A stretch of 64,000 bases of DNA, from the NCBI RefSeq assembly GCF_012927455.1, contig NZ_JABBPE010000002.1, positions 434,001-498,000 on the forward strand, given 5' to 3'. This stretch comes from Polaromonas sp. (GTDB lineage: Bacteria; Pseudomonadota; Gammaproteobacteria; Burkholderiales; Burkholderiaceae_C). Below the pieces are notes generated by a model, which made no database searches, was not told where the DNA came from, and worked only from the letters and a program-made list of their open reading frames with translations. Shown in pieces: positions 36,443-43,930 of the stretch; position 1 is the first letter of the stretch, and each line of letters starts with the position of its first letter. Position numbers and translations under genes: made by a program.

Positions 36443-36767
36443 ATGAAATCCGTGCGCTTTCTCGGGAACTCGCTAAAAGCACTGAGACTTCCCGGAAGAC
36501 GCCAGGCAGGACGCGGGCTACCAGATCGACAAGGTCCAGCGGGGTGAGCAGCCGGATGACTTCAAGCCGATGCCCAGCATTGGCAAGGGCGTCGAAGAGA
36601 TTCGTATTTGGGATGAATCGGGCACTTACCGTGTTGTGTACACCGCCCGGCTGGCGGATGCGGTGATCGTGCTGCACGCGTTTCAGAAGAAAACACAGAC
36701 CACGTCGAAGCGTGATATTGATCTTGCGAAAGAACGATTAACCGAATTCATGAAAGGCCAGAAATGA
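36443..36767 (+). pseudogene. HigB/RelE-family (Gp49-like) toxin with an N-terminal frameshift
   Basis: ATG 36443 begins a typical phage-Gp49/HigB toxin N-terminus (MKSVRFLGNSLKALR), but the frame changes by one base near 36485. The other frame then continues DFPEDARQDAGYQIDKVQRG, PMPSIGKGVEEIRIW, YRVVYTARLADAVIVLHAFQ and QKKTQTTSKRDIDLAKERL to the stop at 36765-36767. The intact frame has no start before the ATG at 36570, which would yield only 65 residues lacking the first third. The stop overlaps the antitoxin ATG. Either a decayed toxin or a sequencing error at one position. Confidence 0.8.
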
Positions 36768-37045
36768 GCAAATCAGAAACTTTTTCCAGCGTGTGGGACG
36801 CACTGGCCGACACGCCCGAGCAAGCTGCCAACCTGCGTGCGCGGGCCGAGTTGATGCAGCAAATTGCGGCGATCGTGAAAGAGAGCAAATGGACGCAGGT
36901 TGAAGCCGCCGCCCAGTGCGGCATCACCCAGCCACGCATGAATGACTTGCTGCGCGGACGCGTATCAAGGTTTTCGCTGGACGCGTTGGTCAACGTGGCC
37001 ACGGCTATCGGACGGCGTGTGCATCTTGAGCTTGAAGTGACTTGA
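36764..37045 (+). CDS. HigA-like XRE antitoxin
   Basis: 93 residues. The HTH (KWTQVEAAAQCGITQPRMND, then LLRGRVSRFSLDALVNVA) is of the HigA/XRE type usually encoded directly downstream of a HigB/Gp49-like toxin, which is the arrangement here (ATGA overlap). It is clearly paralogous to the HTH gene at 31614-31910. Intact, whereas its toxin is frameshifted. Confidence 0.85.
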   Translation: MSKSETFSSVWDALADTPEQAANLRARAELMQQIAAIVKESKWTQVEAAAQCGITQPRMNDLLRGRVSRFSLDALVNVATAIGRRVHLELEVT

Positions 37046-37071
37046 GGGTAGTTGCCGTCAAAACGAACGCC

Positions 37072-37266
37072 ATGACTTCAACTGCAAAACCAAACCAAAG
37101 CCGACTGAGGCCGCCGCCCAAAGTGCTTGAAAAGGCTTTGAGAGATTCAGCCGACCGCGCCCGTCGCATGGCTGAAGCGTTCGGCTTGAAAGTGCCCGGG
37201 GTTGAGACTAAGCCTGAGAAGGCTCGCGGCAGCGCTGCAGTGACACGTCGCGCCCAGAAAGCGTAA
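37072..37266 (+). CDS. Small basic hypothetical protein
   Basis: 64 residues from ATG 37072; a TTG at 37042 overlapping the upstream stop would add ten. The sequence is Arg/Lys/Ala-rich with a predicted helix (KVLEKALRDSADRARRMAEA) and the LKVPGV motif. I do not recognise a family. A related fragment (RARHMAEAFRLKVPGVAEKP) lies at 38871-39000, so it was duplicated within this region. The location after the HigA-like gene suggests co-transcription. Confidence 0.5.
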   Translation: MTSTAKPNQSRLRPPPKVLEKALRDSADRARRMAEAFGLKVPGVETKPEKARGSAAVTRRAQKA

Positions 37267-37281
37267 CTTGTGAAAACCGGC

Positions 37282-37340
37282 TTGCTATCTTTTTAATAGC
37301 TGCTTGCGCCCATGCTTATTGGGCTAGAACCCTATTTCAC
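37282..37340 (+). repeat. Dispersed repeat upstream of the DUF4160 gene
   Basis: TTGCTATCTTTTTAATAGCT, GCTTGCGCCC, ATGCTTATTGGGCTAGAACC: one of the copies closest to the apparent consensus. Confidence 0.85.
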
Positions 37341-37373
37341 TCTCAAGTTCTATGCGCCGTTAAACTCCAGTAC

Positions 37374-37616
37374 ATGCCAGTCGTATTCCGCTACAAGTCG
37401 TTCCGGTTTTTCTTCTATTCCAACGAAGGTAATCCGCGTGAGGCCATGCACGTTCACGTTCGCGGCGCTGACGGTGAGGCAAAATTCTGGTTAACACCCA
37501 CCGTTTACCTGGCTGACAGTGACGGTTTTGACGCACGCACGCTGCGCGAACTGCAAGGCGTTGTCACCACCAACAAAGAGCTCATCGAAAGGACTTGGAA
37601 TGAATATTTCGCCTAA
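37374..37616 (+). CDS. DUF4160 family protein
   Basis: 80 residues: FRFFFYSNEGNPREAMHVHV followed by RGADGEAKFWL is the DUF4160 signature. The gene overlaps the following DUF2442 gene by 17 bp. DUF4160-DUF2442 pairs are common in mobile or accessory regions and behave like a toxin-antitoxin-type couple in genome context; activity is not established from sequence. Confidence 0.8.
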   Translation: MPVVFRYKSFRFFFYSNEGNPREAMHVHVRGADGEAKFWLTPTVYLADSDGFDARTLRELQGVVTTNKELIERTWNEYFA

Positions 37617-37851
37617 ATCTATTCGCTTTGACGACGACACTTTGTGGGTCAGCCTGTCTGATGGCCGCACGATCGCCGCGCCGCTAACCTGGTTCCCGCG
37701 CCTGCTGCAGGCGACGCCCGAAGAAAGAGCCAAGGTTGAACTGAGCAAAGGCGGCTTGCACTGGGATGCGCTGGATGAAGATATATCGGTCGCCGGTTTG
37801 CTGGCCGGGCAGCGAGATCTGTCCGCGCGCGGTTCACACCAGCCGGCTTGA
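37600..37851 (+). CDS. DUF2442 family protein
   Basis: 83 residues from ATG 37600: ISPKSIRFDDDTLWVSLSDG, RTIAAPLTWFPRLL and GGLHWDALDEDISVAGLLAG are the DUF2442 pattern (LSDGR.i.vpl.wfPrL, then W..ld.DI.v..lL.G). Pairs with the DUF4160 gene upstream. Complete. Confidence 0.82.
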   Translation: MNISPKSIRFDDDTLWVSLSDGRTIAAPLTWFPRLLQATPEERAKVELSKGGLHWDALDEDISVAGLLAGQRDLSARGSHQPA

Positions 37852-38014
37852 GGCCAATTAGCTATATGCCCAGTCGGCATCACACCCGGCGTAGCTGGGG
37901 TCAGATTTAAATCTCGATCAGCCTCGCTGCTTTTTGAGGTGACGTAGCGACCCTCGCTGCATGCGCCATGACGCAGCGGATCACGTGATCCCCGGTGGTG
38001 GCTCAAACCTCTAA

Positions 38015-38737
38015 TCAGCGGCTTTTCTCAACCGGGTTGGCGGTCAGCCAGTTGGCCGGATAGGCCCGCATGAACTCTCGGGCCTTCTCGGGGCGGGTGC
38101 TGAGCCAGGCGTCGGCGGCGCCCTCGTTCAAGATCGCCAACATGCGTTTTTCATTGCCGGGCTGCTGGTAGCGGCTCATCAGGGCGTGGCTGTTGGCGTT
38201 CAGCGTGAGCAAGGTGAAGCTGATGATGACGTCGCCCTCCGCCCCCGTCCAGCCTTCCCACAAGCCCGCCACACTCATGGGCTTGCCATCGACACGGGCA
38301 ATGCGGGTGGGCACGGCCTTGCCGCTGCGCCAATCATCTTCGATGAACGCCATCATCGGCACAACGCAGCGCTGCCCGCCCAGCCAGGCATCCCGGAAGT
38401 TGGTGGACGTGGTCACGGTTTCCGAGCGTGCATTGACCAGCTTGGTCGAACGCAGCTTGGCGTCAGACGCAGACTTGACCCATCGCGGCACCAGGCCAAA
38501 TTGCCCGGCCACCAGCTCACGAGATGGCATCTCACGCGGGGGCTTGTCAGCGTCTGCGGCCTCTTGGGCCTCTTGGGCCTCTTGGGCCTCTTGGGCCTTC
38601 TGGGCTTGGGCCGCGCGGATGAAAACACCCGGTTGGCGCGGCCACACTTCGCGCCCCAGGGCGCAAGCGGGGGCCGCCACATGGAAGGCATCGGGATAAA
38701 GCGAGGCGATGTGAACGCTCTCGTAACGGGTACTCAT
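38015..38737 (-). CDS. SRAP (YedK/HMCES-like) family protein lacking the catalytic cysteine
   Basis: 240 residues. Family blocks: FGLVPRWVKSASDAK, the NARSET motif, QRCVVPMMAFIEDDW, and MSVAGLWEGWTG..FTLLTLNANSHALMSR. SRAP proteins crosslink abasic sites in single-stranded DNA through Cys2, exposed after Met removal (MCGR or MCTRYE starts). Here the N-terminus is MSTRYESV, with Ser at position 2. The histidine region usually read as RMHKP is RYQQP. A 9-bp tandem repeat adds an (Ala-Gln-Glu)n stretch at about 46-60. All this suggests a degenerate or repurposed copy, although the frame is intact. Confidence 0.78.
   Translation of the reverse strand: MSTRYESVHIASLYPDAFHVAAPACALGREVWPRQPGVFIRAAQAQKAQEAQEAQEAQEAADADKPPREMPSRELVAGQFGLVPRWVKSASDAKLRSTKLVNARSETVTTSTNFRDAWLGGQRCVVPMMAFIEDDWRSGKAVPTRIARVDGKPMSVAGLWEGWTGAEGDVIISFTLLTLNANSHALMSRYQQPGNEKRMLAILNEGAADAWLSTRPEKAREFMRAYPANWLTANPVEKSR
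38558..38612. repeat. 9-bp tandem repeat inside the SRAP gene
   Basis: GGCCTCTTG is repeated in tandem four times and then degenerates (GGCCTTCTGGGCTTGGGCC). It encodes an Ala-Gln-Glu repeat on the minus strand. As a multiple of three it can expand or shrink without breaking the frame. Confidence 0.85.
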
Positions 38738-38827
38738 GCGGCGATGCTATCGCAATGCAGCAATCAACAGCTGCGTTGCGGCCCACCCATCAGCCGCTGC
38801 GATCCAAGCCATGGCTCAAGATGCAGA

Positions 38828-38878
38828 AGCTTCTAATAATCTGCTAACCCGCGCCCAAAGAACTGCACTAGGCGCTCA
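38828..38878 (+). repeat. Possible degenerate dispersed-repeat copy
   Basis: CTTCTAATAATCTGCTAACC, CGCGCCCAAAG and CTAGGCGCT follow the order of the repeat elements but with several mismatches. Weak call; it lies at the junction with the duplicated fragment at 38871. Confidence 0.35.
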
Positions 38879-39000
38879 CACTGTCAGCCAACCGAGCCCG
38901 ACACATGGCTGAAGCGTTCAGATTGAAAGTTCCGGGGGTTGCAGAGAAACCGGCAGCACACACCGCCTCGCATAGGCGACCTTCGCCGACACAAAAAGCT
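38871..39000 (+). pseudogene. Truncated copy of the small basic protein at 37072-37266
   Basis: In the frame beginning GCGCTCACACTG the translation ALTLSANRARHMAEAFRLKV followed by PGVAEKP aligns with ALRDSADRARRMAEAFGLKV and PGVETKP of the intact gene. The N-terminal third is missing, no start codon is in place and the C-terminus diverges. Confidence 0.6.
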
Positions 39001-39069
39001 TGCGGAGGATGGCAAACTAACTGCTTCGGGCCAGGAAGGCCGGCCTTTTAACCCATCAAGGAACTTGCC

Positions 39070-39285
39070 ATGCCTCAATTCGCCACGATTACCGGTGCAG
39101 TGACCTTCACACCGGGAGACGGTGTCCCCATCGAAATACCGCGCGGCCGCGTGGAAGTGGACTTGGCGCCCGACAGCGCCACTTTAAGCTGGGGAACTGA
39201 CGGCGTTGCTGAAGTGACGGCCATTCCGCGCACGCAATTTGATGACTACGTGCGGGACGGCAAAATCACGATGACGCAGGAATAA
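39070..39285 (+). CDS. Small hypothetical protein
   Basis: 71 residues, ATG 39070 preceded by an AAGGAA ribosome-binding site. Acidic, probably all-beta (FATITGAVTFTPGDGVPIEI, EVDLAPDSATLSW), ending in FDDYVRDGKITMTQE. No family recognised. The good ribosome-binding site and codon pattern support a real gene. Confidence 0.6.
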   Translation: MPQFATITGAVTFTPGDGVPIEIPRGRVEVDLAPDSATLSWGTDGVAEVTAIPRTQFDDYVRDGKITMTQE

Positions 39286-39397
39286 AGCGCTGTGCCGTGA
39301 GGCACAAAAGCTGTTGACTCTGCCCGCTTGCAGCACGTCCATCGCCGGCAGTGTGATTGACACGCCCGATGACAGCGATGTGCTTGTAGTCGCAGTC

Positions 39398-39668
39398 GCT
39401 CAAGGGCTCACGCGGGCGCACGGAAAACGTGGCCTCCATTCAAGACACATCCAACGAACGCCTGCGCGAACATCTTGTCAACGACGGCGTCATGGCTGCA
39501 CAAACCGGTCTGTACGTCTCTTTGCCAAAGACCATCTTTTCCCAAGCCCCAGCACGGCAGCCATGGCGGTCATGGGCCGTTCGACCAACGGCAGCCTGGC
39601 GTGGAAAACCCCAAGACAAAAAACTCGATGGAATGAAGCGGCAGCCCGTCAACGTGGCAGACCCACGG
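39398..39668 (+). pseudogene. Decayed copy of the DUF4357 gene
   Basis: Close nucleotide similarity to 35928-36196 begins at CTCAAGGGCTCACGCGGGCG and continues to the following repeat. The first half reads VASIQDTSNERLREHLVNDG and MAAQTGLYV in one frame; after about 39515 the match continues in another frame (DHLFPSPSTAAMAVMGRSTN). The N-terminal third and the start codon are missing. Pseudogene by truncation and frameshift. Confidence 0.8.
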
Positions 39669-39727
39669 TTGCTATTATTTATATAGCTGCTTGCGCCCGT
39701 ATCTATTGGGCTAGAGGCCATTTTTAT
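39669..39727 (+). repeat. Dispersed repeat after the DUF4357 pseudogene
   Basis: TTGCTATTATTTATATAGCT, GCTTGCGCCCGTATCTATTG, GGCTAGAGGCC: close to consensus. It sits at the same place relative to the DUF4357 copy as the repeat at 36197, showing that gene fragment and repeat were duplicated together. Confidence 0.85.
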
Positions 39728-39760
39728 CCAGAACAAGTCGATCGCTGTAAACTTGCCCTC

Positions 39761-40051
39761 ATGCGCCCTTCAGAAGCTCTTTCCCTGCACCGCACGCAAA
39801 TTCGCGAGATCGCGCTGCGCCACCGCGTGGTTGGGGTTCGGGTGTTCGGCTCCGCCCTGCGCGGCGACGATGTGGCGGGCAGCGATCTGGACCTGCTGGT
39901 GGAGCCCACCCCGCAAACCACGCTGATGGACATTGGCGCTATCCGCTTCGAGTTGAAGCAGTTGCTGGGGATGGACGTGGATGTGCTGACCCCTGACGGC
40001 CTGCCGGCGAGCTTCAGGGAACAGGTGCTGCGCGAGGCTGTGGCCCTATGA
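39761..40051 (+). CDS. MNT-type nucleotidyltransferase (antitoxin of a HEPN/MNT pair)
   Basis: 96 residues from ATG 39761. VRVFGSALRGDDVAGSDLDL and LVEP form the minimal nucleotidyltransferase signature (GSxxRG..SDLDL). In HEPN-MNT modules this protein AMPylates and neutralises the HEPN ribonuclease toxin encoded next to it. The stop overlaps the start of a HEPN-like frame (ATGA) that ends after 22 codons, so its partner is truncated. Confidence 0.85.
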   Translation: MRPSEALSLHRTQIREIALRHRVVGVRVFGSALRGDDVAGSDLDLLVEPTPQTTLMDIGAIRFELKQLLGMDVDVLTPDGLPASFREQVLREAVAL

Positions 40052-40116
40052 GCCGCGCAGACCCTGTGCGCCTTGCCGACTACCTTCGTCACATTCCGGC
40101 CTGCGGGCTCAAATAG
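40048..40116 (+). pseudogene. Remnant of a HEPN (DUF86) toxin gene
   Basis: From ATG 40048 the frame reads MSRADPVRLADYLRHIPACG then LK and stops. RADPVRLADYLRHI is the start of DUF86/HEPN toxins (full length usually about 110 residues). The rest of the gene, including the RX4-6H catalytic motif, is absent before the repeat at 40144, so the toxin is deleted down to its first 22 codons. Confidence 0.7.
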
Positions 40117-40143
40117 CTTCGCTGCCCTGATTTGCGGAATCGC

Positions 40144-40200
40144 GTTGCTATTACTTTTATAGCTGCTCGCACACATACCACAAGGGCCAGACCTGTTTTC
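40144..40200 (+). repeat. Dispersed repeat upstream of the DUF938 gene
   Basis: TTGCTATTACTTTTATAGCT, GCTCGCACACATACC, AAGGGCCAGACC: left half near consensus, right half diverged. It marks the right end of the repeat-rich accessory region. Confidence 0.75.
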
Positions 40201-40234
40201 ATCCCCAAACTCCAGCATCCAGGCCCCTTCCACC

Positions 40235-40849
40235 ATGTCCCAACCCGACTTCAGCCCAGCCGCTGACCGCAACAAAGAGCCGATTCTCGATCTGCTGCAC
40301 CAGTTGCTGCCCGAGCGCGGCAGTGCGCTGGAAATTGCCTCGGGCACCGGCCAGCATGTCGCCTGGTTTGCCGCCAACCTGCCGAACTGGAGCTGGCAGC
40401 CCAGCGACGCGCAGCTTAATGGGCTGCCCAGCATTGCCGCGCGCGTGGCGCAGCTGGATTTGAGCAATGTGCGCGCGCCCCTGCTGCTTGACGTGATGGC
40501 CGCGCACTGGCTGCCAGACGATGCGCGATTTGACGCGATTTACTGCGCCAACATGCTGCACATCTCGCCTTGGGCCACTTGCGCCGCCTTGATGCGTGGC
40601 AGCGCACGGCACCTGGCGCCGGGCGGCGTGCTGATCACCTACGGCCCGTATCTGGAAAGCGGCGTTGCGACATCGGCGGGCAATCTGGCGTTTGACCAAA
40701 GTCTGCGCGCGCAAAGCCCGGCCTGGGGCATTCGCCGAAGCAAAGACGTTGAGCGGGAGGCCGCAGGCGCCGGGCTGCAACTGTCGGCACGCCACGCCAT
40801 GCCCGCCAACAACTTGTTGCTGGTGTGGAAGCAGGTTTCTGCGACGTAA
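40235..40849 (+). CDS. DUF938 SAM-dependent methyltransferase-like protein
   Basis: 204 residues. FSPAADRNKEPILDLL, the SAM-binding ALEIASGTGQHVAWFA (about 31-46), WQPSD, YCANMLHISPW and LAPGGVLITYGPY are diagnostic of DUF938 proteins, which have a class I methyltransferase fold with unknown substrate. Complete and of usual length. Confidence 0.87.
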   Translation: MSQPDFSPAADRNKEPILDLLHQLLPERGSALEIASGTGQHVAWFAANLPNWSWQPSDAQLNGLPSIAARVAQLDLSNVRAPLLLDVMAAHWLPDDARFDAIYCANMLHISPWATCAALMRGSARHLAPGGVLITYGPYLESGVATSAGNLAFDQSLRAQSPAWGIRRSKDVEREAAGAGLQLSARHAMPANNLLLVWKQVSAT

Positions 40850-40903
40850 TCGGTGGCGGCTCGCGCATACTTCACACTGGCCCTCACTTCACACACCGTG
40901 CCC

Positions 40904-41794
40904 ATGTCCCACCACCTGCTCTCCCCTCTCATTCATCCAACGCTGACGCGCCGCTCTGCCCTGATGGGCGCCATGGCGCTGCTGGCGCTGCCCGCATCAC
41001 GCGTTGACGCAGCCGGCGCGCCGCAGCCCTCTGATGTCTGGCCCAACGCCGCGCAAGTGCCCGGCGGCATCGCCCGGCTGTCGCTTGGCCCCTCGGCGGC
41101 GCGGCCGGTGGCGCACGCGGGCGAGGCTCCCCTGCTGGTGCTGGGCGATGTGATTGAGTGGACGGCGCTGGTCGGCATTCCCTTGGCGGCCAAGCCCGGC
41201 GAAGCCAGCATTGCTGTGCAAACGGCCCAAGGCGGCCAGCGGCAAATTCCCTACACTGTGGCGCCCAAGCGCTATCTGGAGCAGCGCCTGAAGGTGGCGC
41301 CGGGCACGGTCGATCTGTCGCCCGAAGACCAGGCGCGCTACGAGCGCGAGCGCGCGCACCTGGCGACGGTGATGGCGACCTTCTCCGAACCCTTGCCGCA
41401 GACCTCGCTGCGCATGCGCGTGCCGGTGCCGGGGCGCCGCTCCAGCTCGTTCGGGCTGCGCCGCGTGTTCAACGGGCAGTCGCGCAATCCGCACAGCGGC
41501 ATGGACTTCGCGGCCGCCATGGGAACGCCAGTGGCGGCGCCGCTGCCCGGACGGGTGATAGACACAGGCGACTATTTCTTCAACGGCAGCACCGTGTGGC
41601 TGGACCACGGCGGCGGGCTGCTGAGCATGCTGTGCCACCTGAGCGCCATCGACGTGAAGCCGGGCGACACTTTGAAAACCGGCGAGCGCCTGGGTGCGGT
41701 GGGCGCCACCGGCCGCGCAACCGGGCCGCACCTGCATTGGGGCGTGATGCTGAACCGGGCCATGGTGGACCCGGCACTGTTTCTGGCCGCCTGA
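40904..41794 (+). CDS. M23-family metallopeptidase (secreted)
   Basis: 296 residues from ATG 40904. A signal with an RR pair (TRRSALMGAMALLALPASRV) precedes a beta-rich middle domain and a C-terminal LytM/M23 domain: SSFGLRRVFNGQSRNPHSGM with His and Asp zinc ligands (HSGMDFAA) and the GPHLHWGVMLN His-x-His motif. It would cleave peptidoglycan crosslinks in the periplasm or act as a hydrolase activator. The middle domain is typical of Burkholderiales M23 proteins. No operon partner. Confidence 0.87.
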   Translation: MSHHLLSPLIHPTLTRRSALMGAMALLALPASRVDAAGAPQPSDVWPNAAQVPGGIARLSLGPSAARPVAHAGEAPLLVLGDVIEWTALVGIPLAAKPGEASIAVQTAQGGQRQIPYTVAPKRYLEQRLKVAPGTVDLSPEDQARYERERAHLATVMATFSEPLPQTSLRMRVPVPGRRSSSFGLRRVFNGQSRNPHSGMDFAAAMGTPVAAPLPGRVIDTGDYFFNGSTVWLDHGGGLLSMLCHLSAIDVKPGDTLKTGERLGAVGATGRATGPHLHWGVMLNRAMVDPALFLAA

Positions 41795-42031
41795 AGCCAT
41801 GCGGGTCGGGCCAGCCCATGGCACGCCGCCAAACGCACAAAAAGAGCCATTTTCCACAGGCAATCAGTGGCATCCATGAACTTTTGACCAATCCCCGCTG
41901 GCCGGCAGCAGCGGTGGCCACGGTTTCTCAGGACGAGGACGCGGGCCGTCTGAATAAGAGCAGTTCTATTTGACGCACCGCAAAAGCGCAGCCGACAAAG
42001 CGCACGGATGATCTAAAAATGCAGTGAGTGC

Positions 42032-43813
42032 TCAATCGCCCGGCATGACTTGTTTGAGCGGCCGCAAGGTCCGCGTAGCCATGAGTTGGTCCTGCATGTC
42101 GATCTCGATCAGCTTGCCGCTTTTAAGAGTCAACACCCGGTCAAACTTCGCAAATGTTGAAAACTGGTGACCGATAACAAGTTGCGTCTTTCCAGCGTGC
42201 ATCTCGTTGAGCGCCCGGTCAATCGCCGCTGCGGACTCTGGATCGACCGCAGACGTTGGCTCGTCCAGGATCAGGATGGATGGCCGCTTGATCAGAGCAC
42301 GTGCAAGACAGATGCGCTGACGCTGGCCGCCCGAAAGCAGGCAGCCGCGCTCGCCCACCAATGCGTCATAGCCATCGGTCAATTGCGAAATGAACGTATC
42401 GGCATGCGCCGCGCGGGCCGCTTGCTCAACCTCTTCCAGCGTTGCATCAGGTTTTCCATAGGCAATGTTTTCGCGGATGCTGGCGCCAAACAAAATGGTG
42501 TCTTGCAGCACGATGCCGATCTCGCGACGCAGCGACTCGCGTGTGTACGCAGCAAGGTTGCGGCCATCAATGCGGATCGCCCCAGCCTGTGGTTCGTACA
42601 GGCGCAGCAGCAGGCTGACCAGGGTTGATTTCCCGGCGCCCGAGGCACCAATCAGCGCGACGCGTTCGCCCGCACGAATGTGCAATGACACGTCATCGAG
42701 GATGGGTGCGGCGTTCTCGTAGCCAAAAGTGACATGCTCCAGCACGATCTCTCCCTTGAGATCGTTTGCTTTGATGGCGTCGGGAAAGTCGAGAATATCT
42801 GGCTCAATCGCAAACACTTCGCTCACCCGCTCCGCACTGACGCGGGCGCGCGAAAACTTTGCCCAGATCTTGCCAAGGTCTTTGATGGGTCGGTACAGGT
42901 TGTTGACATAAGCCACGAAAACCAGCAAGTCGCCGGGCGTGATCTGCCCTTTAAGTGCGAGCCAGGCGCCAACCAGTACCGTGCCCGCTGTACCCAGCGC
43001 AGTGGCCAAGCCGATGGCTTTGGAAACCGCCGCGGCGGAGCGAGCGTTGATAAGCCCCGACTCCAGGCTTTGAGCACTCTCAGCCGAAAACCGCTCATGC
43101 TCGAAATTTTCGCGACCGAAGGCCTGTACCAGCGCGATCGAGGACAACACCTCGTTCAGCCGCGAGATCACCATGCCCTCCTGCTTGCGCTGGGAGCGGG
43201 CCGACAGCCGTATCTTTCGATTCAGGAAGTACAGCACGGTAAAAAGCAGCGGCAGTGTTGCCAGCACCACAAGGGCGAGTCGCCAGTTCATCGCCAGCAT
43301 GATCACCAGCACACCGGCCAACATCAGAAGTTGCGCGGTAAAGTGGATTGCCCAGTCGGCGAACACATCGCGGATCAAGTTGGTGTCAGACGCGACTTTG
43401 TTGAGCAGCTCGCCAGAACGCGAACGATTGTGAAAAGACAGCGACAGTTGCTGCAGGTGAGAGAACAACTCACGCCGCAGCGTATAAACCATTTCGTAGC
43501 CAACCTTGGCACTCAAATACGTTTGCAGATAGGCAAAGCCGCCACTTAACAAGGCAATCACCGCAATGGAGCACGAAACCACGACCAAGGCAACAGTGGT
43601 GCCACTTGCGAAAAGGGGCTGGAGCCAGTCAAGACTTGAAGGCAGCGGCTTTGCCAGCAAGATGTAGTCGATCACGATCTTGATCGGCCACGGCGACAAA
43701 AGCTCCATCGCAGTAGCCCCCAGCAAGCTGAGGAAGGCAAACGCAATGCTCCACTTGCGGGCGCGCAAGTCGGCGAGGACGATGCGCCTGAAGCGCGAGG
43801 ACCCCGGTTTCAT
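42032..43813 (-). CDS. ABC exporter, fused membrane and ATPase domains
   Basis: 593 residues from ATG 43813. Six TM helices in the first about 320 residues with the type I exporter pattern (NRSRSGELLNKVASDTNLI coupling region), then an ATPase domain with GASGAGKST (Walker A), LSGGQRQRI (signature) and ILILDEPTSAVD (Walker B). MsbA/PglK-like in layout. As the last gene of the polysaccharide operon it may flip a lipid-linked oligosaccharide or export a precursor; no Wzx or Wzm/Wzt is visible. The start is 117 bp downstream of the phosphatase stop. Confidence 0.87.
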   Translation of the reverse strand: MKPGSSRFRRIVLADLRARKWSIAFAFLSLLGATAMELLSPWPIKIVIDYILLAKPLPSSLDWLQPLFASGTTVALVVVSCSIAVIALLSGGFAYLQTYLSAKVGYEMVYTLRRELFSHLQQLSLSFHNRSRSGELLNKVASDTNLIRDVFADWAIHFTAQLLMLAGVLVIMLAMNWRLALVVLATLPLLFTVLYFLNRKIRLSARSQRKQEGMVISRLNEVLSSIALVQAFGRENFEHERFSAESAQSLESGLINARSAAAVSKAIGLATALGTAGTVLVGAWLALKGQITPGDLLVFVAYVNNLYRPIKDLGKIWAKFSRARVSAERVSEVFAIEPDILDFPDAIKANDLKGEIVLEHVTFGYENAAPILDDVSLHIRAGERVALIGASGAGKSTLVSLLLRLYEPQAGAIRIDGRNLAAYTRESLRREIGIVLQDTILFGASIRENIAYGKPDATLEEVEQAARAAHADTFISQLTDGYDALVGERGCLLSGGQRQRICLARALIKRPSILILDEPTSAVDPESAAAIDRALNEMHAGKTQLVIGHQFSTFAKFDRVLTLKSGKLIEIDMQDQLMATRTLRPLKQVMPGD

Positions 43814-43930
43814 AGGTTGATGTCCAGTTTCGAATTTGCGCCCCGCGCCAGCGACGTATGAAGTACCTCCTTGCGACCCGGAATCGCGTGGACCCGGCCG
43901 CTCCACTGCGAAAATGCCCGCCGCGCTGAA

